64,000 bases of DNA from an uncultured Verrucomicrobiae bacterium (GTDB lineage: Bacteria; Verrucomicrobiota; Verrucomicrobiia; Limisphaerales; J093): assembly GCA_937946835.1 (NCBI GenBank), contig CALFAV010000013.1, positions 1-64,000 on the forward strand, read 5' to 3'. Below the pieces are notes generated by a model. That model was not told where the DNA came from. It made no database searches and saw nothing but the letters and a program-made list of their open reading frames with translations. The translations under genes were made by a program, and so were the position numbers. This document shows, piece by piece, positions 62,941 to 64,000 of this stretch; positions within the stretch are counted from its first letter, which is position 1, and each line of letters begins with the position of its first letter.

Positions 62941-63456
62941 TCAGCTATCGTAGCTAGTTCTTGTTAATTCGGACGTCGGTCTGCAGGCAGACCGGCTAAT
63001 CAACAGTGCATAACTGCCGACGTACAAAAACCCAAGCAAGACCGACGACATATGGCTGGCGATGCTGGGCGTCACCAGCGGCACAAAGACATCTAGCTGC
63101 CCGAGGCAGCCGCAGGGCTTACCCCCCGTCACGTAGTAATGCATCACGCGATAGGCCAAAAAGCCGCTTGCCACACAGGCAACGCAAGACAGTTTGGCTA
63201 TTTGTGGCAGTTTTGTGGACATCAAGACTGCAACGCTTATAAGCTCGAAGAATGCAGCAAGACTCAACACTTGCCGTGTCGTCAAAAAGTATAGTACGGT
63301 GTCCAGCCTGTCGATTGCCACCGAGTTTACAAAAAACACAGTTGCCAGTTTCAAAACACTAGTCAGCAGCAGCACCAGCGCCGTAATTAACAGAAAACCG
63401 CGTGACAGGCGAGCCTGAGACAAACATCGCATCGCTTTGTCGTGGAAACTCGACAT
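62941..63456 (-). CDS. MauE/DoxX-type redox membrane protein MauE5
   Basis: The protein has 171 residues and is the one complete stand-alone MauE in the window. Helices: RGFLLITALVLLLTSVLKLA, LTTRQVLSLAAFFELISVAV, LSCVACVASGFLAYRVMHYY and a last one at MSSVLLGFLYVGSYALLI. The redox motif GGKPCGCLGQL lies on the same loop as in the other copies. The start at 63456 is favoured by a GAGG 9 bp upstream. It begins just after the stop of the truncated gene at the right edge. Confidence 0.82.
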   Translation of the reverse strand: MSSFHDKAMRCLSQARLSRGFLLITALVLLLTSVLKLATVFFVNSVAIDRLDTVLYFLTTRQVLSLAAFFELISVAVLMSTKLPQIAKLSCVACVASGFLAYRVMHYYVTGGKPCGCLGQLDVFVPLVTPSIASHMSSVLLGFLYVGSYALLISRSACRPTSELTRTSYDS

Positions 63457-63467
63457 ACTTGATGTCC

Positions 63468-64000
63468 TCAAAACGCGTAATTGTGCTTCCTAAAGAGCGC
63501 ATACGGAATTGCATGCTCCATCGGCAACCACTTCCGCCGCTCGTCGTCCCAATAAAATCGAAAGTAGATTGGCATTGGAGGATCATGCTGTGTGGTGATA
63601 TGCAGGCGCATGGTTAGTGTATCAAGGGCGTGGTATTTGGCGAGTAATGCTTCCGGCTTGGGAGAAAATGTGACAAACGGTCCTTGCTCAAAGTACCCGT
63701 TGTTGTTTGTTTGAGTCACAAAGAGGTTGAGTGGGGGTGGCATGTTGCTGCGACGTTCGAAGAAAAAACCCGATTGGTCTGTCGAAAAACCGGTAATGAT
63801 TTGTTGCAGAGGTTGTTCATGGAGAATTGTGCCTTTGCTATCAAGCGGAATAAACATGGATTGAAACCAAAGGTCAATGATCGCCTCAGGTCGGAATTCC
63901 CTTAAAACCATTGCGCCCGGAAACACTTCTTGGAGGCGAGAATAGCGGAATCGCATCACGCTCTCGTCCAGTGCGTATGTCTTCACGGGCAGCCGAAAAC
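63468..64000 (-). CDS. Unrecognised gene X upstream of MauE5, cut by the right edge
   Basis: The last ~177 residues of an open frame that enters from the right edge. It has PEAIIDLWFQSMFIPLDSKG, FEQGPFVTFSPKPEALLAKY and YFRFYWDDERRKWLPMEH, ending RKHNYAF, and is mainly beta-like with no membrane helix visible. I could not match it to the D family or any other. Its stop lies 12 bp before the MauE5 ATG, so the two are one operon. Confidence 0.65.
   Translation of the reverse strand, partial: FRLPVKTYALDESVMRFRYSRLQEVFPGAMVLREFRPEAIIDLWFQSMFIPLDSKGTILHEQPLQQIITGFSTDQSGFFFERRSNMPPPLNLFVTQTNNNGYFEQGPFVTFSPKPEALLAKYHALDTLTMRLHITTQHDPPMPIYFRFYWDDERRKWLPMEHAIPYALFRKHNYAF

Noticed and set aside
53270-64000. 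Prophage or transposon explanation for the low-GC array
   Set aside because: No integrase, transposase, terminal inverted repeat, target duplication or phage structural gene is visible in the region.

Overview
The window is high-GC, densely packed chromosomal DNA. It is best explained as a Verrucomicrobiota bacterium, probably of the Limisphaera/Pedosphaera group (inference). The clues are a Tat-exported Gfo/Idh/MocA oxidoreductase, a Reg_prop/Y_Y_Y histidine kinase, a DUF6807 (PmoA-like) protein, an exopolysaccharide operon with a FemAB-like GNAT, an AtsA-type host-attachment protein, and CbpA/CbpM, TonB/ExbBD and MauE/DoxX genes. The only RNA gene seen is one tRNA-Pro(CGG). No rRNA, CRISPR array, transposase or phage gene was found.

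Layout. 1-6907 (minus): an exopolysaccharide operon, sugar transferase > WbpB-like > WbpD-like > WbpE-like > FemAB-like > GumC/Wzz-like (cut by the left edge), mostly joined by 4-bp stop/start overlaps. 7201-10675 (minus): a tyrosine recombinase, a lipoprotein, SixA and a Tat-exported oxidoreductase. 10983-14662 (plus): a NarL-type two-component pair. 14768-21953: an oligogalacturonate-lyase-like propeller, small membrane and secreted proteins, PerM, ProC and an OPT transporter. 21972-29518 (minus): a sulfate/cysteine/methionine operon, sulfate-binding protein > cysK > cysT > cysW > two Cys/Met-metabolism PLP enzymes > cysA.

30136-40738: ElbB, DUF434, HypA, rhomboid, CbpA/CbpM, an M50 protease with CBS domains, a host-attachment protein, the tRNA, a coiled-coil protein, TonB/ExbB/ExbD, and an EboB-like TatD hydrolase. 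40881-52499: a LamG/beta-helix protein, a B12-radical SAM enzyme, DUF6807, a CoA-disulfide-reductase/rhodanese fusion, a zinc-finger anti-sigma factor, a glycogen-binding-domain protein, an ECF sigma factor and a PQQ-like propeller.

52500-64000 differs in character. Four small exported cysteine-rich proteins (8-12 Cys each, always an even number) each follow directly on a large signal-peptide/C-terminal-anchor protein of one unrecognised family (called D here). The D genes are associated with MauE/DoxX-type redox membrane proteins, either as separate genes or as in-frame fusions. Three D-peptide pairs are joined or nearly joined, two of them by an ATGA stop/start overlap. Duplicated leaders, REP-like hairpin clusters, truncated copies and sharp GC changes inside genes indicate repeated cassette duplication and exchange. 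MauE is known to be needed for maturation of the disulfide-rich small subunit of methylamine dehydrogenase. The array may therefore be an undescribed system for exporting and oxidatively folding variable Cys-rich peptides. This is the main discovery candidate of the window.
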